DNA from: Paulownia fortunei
Taxonomy: Eukaryota > Streptophyta > Magnoliopsida > Lamiales > Paulowniaceae
DNA length: 64,000 nt
Assembly (NCBI GenBank): GCA_019321725.1
Contig: JAGSPU010000056.1
Coordinates: 1-64,000 of the forward strand
Direction: 5' to 3'
Part shown: in pieces, positions 63,907-64,000 of the stretch
Position numbering within the stretch: the stretch's first letter is position 1
How the letters are laid out: the number at the start of each line of letters is the position of its first letter
Position numbers and translations under genes: made by a program
The notes under the pieces: generated by a model
What the model saw: only the letters and a program-made list of their open reading frames with translations
Told to the model about the DNA's origin: nothing
Databases searched by the model: none

Positions 63907-64000
63907 GGCTTAATGTGGAAAAGGAGAAAATGTTGTCTGCTTTGCAGCAAAGTTTTAGATAACATTCTATTGATCATAATCATCCAGGCGTCTTTACAGT

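Noticed and set aside
1..64000. CRISPR arrays, bacterial operons, rRNA genes, integrated viral genes
   Set aside because: No regular short direct repeats with unique spacers, no rRNA sequence and no viral coding regions recognised. The DNA is plant nuclear in character.

Overview
This is a nuclear window from a flowering plant, almost certainly a eudicot. Every recognisable gene is of plant type and is split by GT-AG introns. The intergenic DNA is very AT-rich with long A/T runs and (AT)n tracts, and degraded transposons lie between the genes. The species cannot be named from the sequence.

Layout: (1) 1-3889, plus strand: cell-wall invertase, including the 9-base mini-exon typical of plant acid invertases. 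(2) About 4430-5840, minus: a decayed DYW-type pentatricopeptide (PPR) pseudogene. (3) 6856-14868, minus: a complete 23-exon kinesin-5 gene. (4) 15.2-22.6 kb: gene-poor, repeat-bearing DNA. (5) 22755-24884, plus: a three-exon acyltransferase/condensation-domain-like gene. (6) 24.9-28.2 kb: a hAT-like terminal-inverted-repeat element carrying an internal ~83-bp minisatellite, followed by a ~225-bp tandem duplication. (7) 28236-30665, minus: a monoacylglycerol-lipase / caffeoylshikimate-esterase-like hydrolase. (8) 31-40 kb: repeat-rich DNA with a probable inverted-repeat element interrupted by a solo LTR, plus a small MITE. (9) 39960-40341, minus: an intronless SAUR gene. (10) 44435-62335: a compact block of SmG, a CRIB-RhoGAP (ROPGAP), a 4'-phosphopantetheinyl transferase and a MEF10-like DYW-PPR editing factor. 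From memory this matches the neighbourhood At3g11500-At3g11490-At3g11470-At3g11460 of Arabidopsis, so it is probably an ancient microsyntenic block. (11) 63370-63906, plus: a small single-pass membrane protein.

The genes form no single pathway; they are housekeeping and growth genes (sucrose cleavage, spindle motor, ROP signalling, splicing, acyl-carrier activation, organelle RNA editing, auxin-responsive growth).

A cross-cutting observation is that six otherwise well-conserved genes are broken by isolated net 1-base indels, about 16 in all, nearly all deletions and mostly in short homopolymers. Splice sites and codon phases around them are intact. This looks like residual long-read consensus error rather than real gene death, so a naive gene caller would wrongly truncate these genes. 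I found no convincing novel system; the most interesting non-genic structures are the hAT-like element with its minisatellite, the nested element at 32.7-34.9 kb, and a hairpin-repeat cluster in the large SmG intron.
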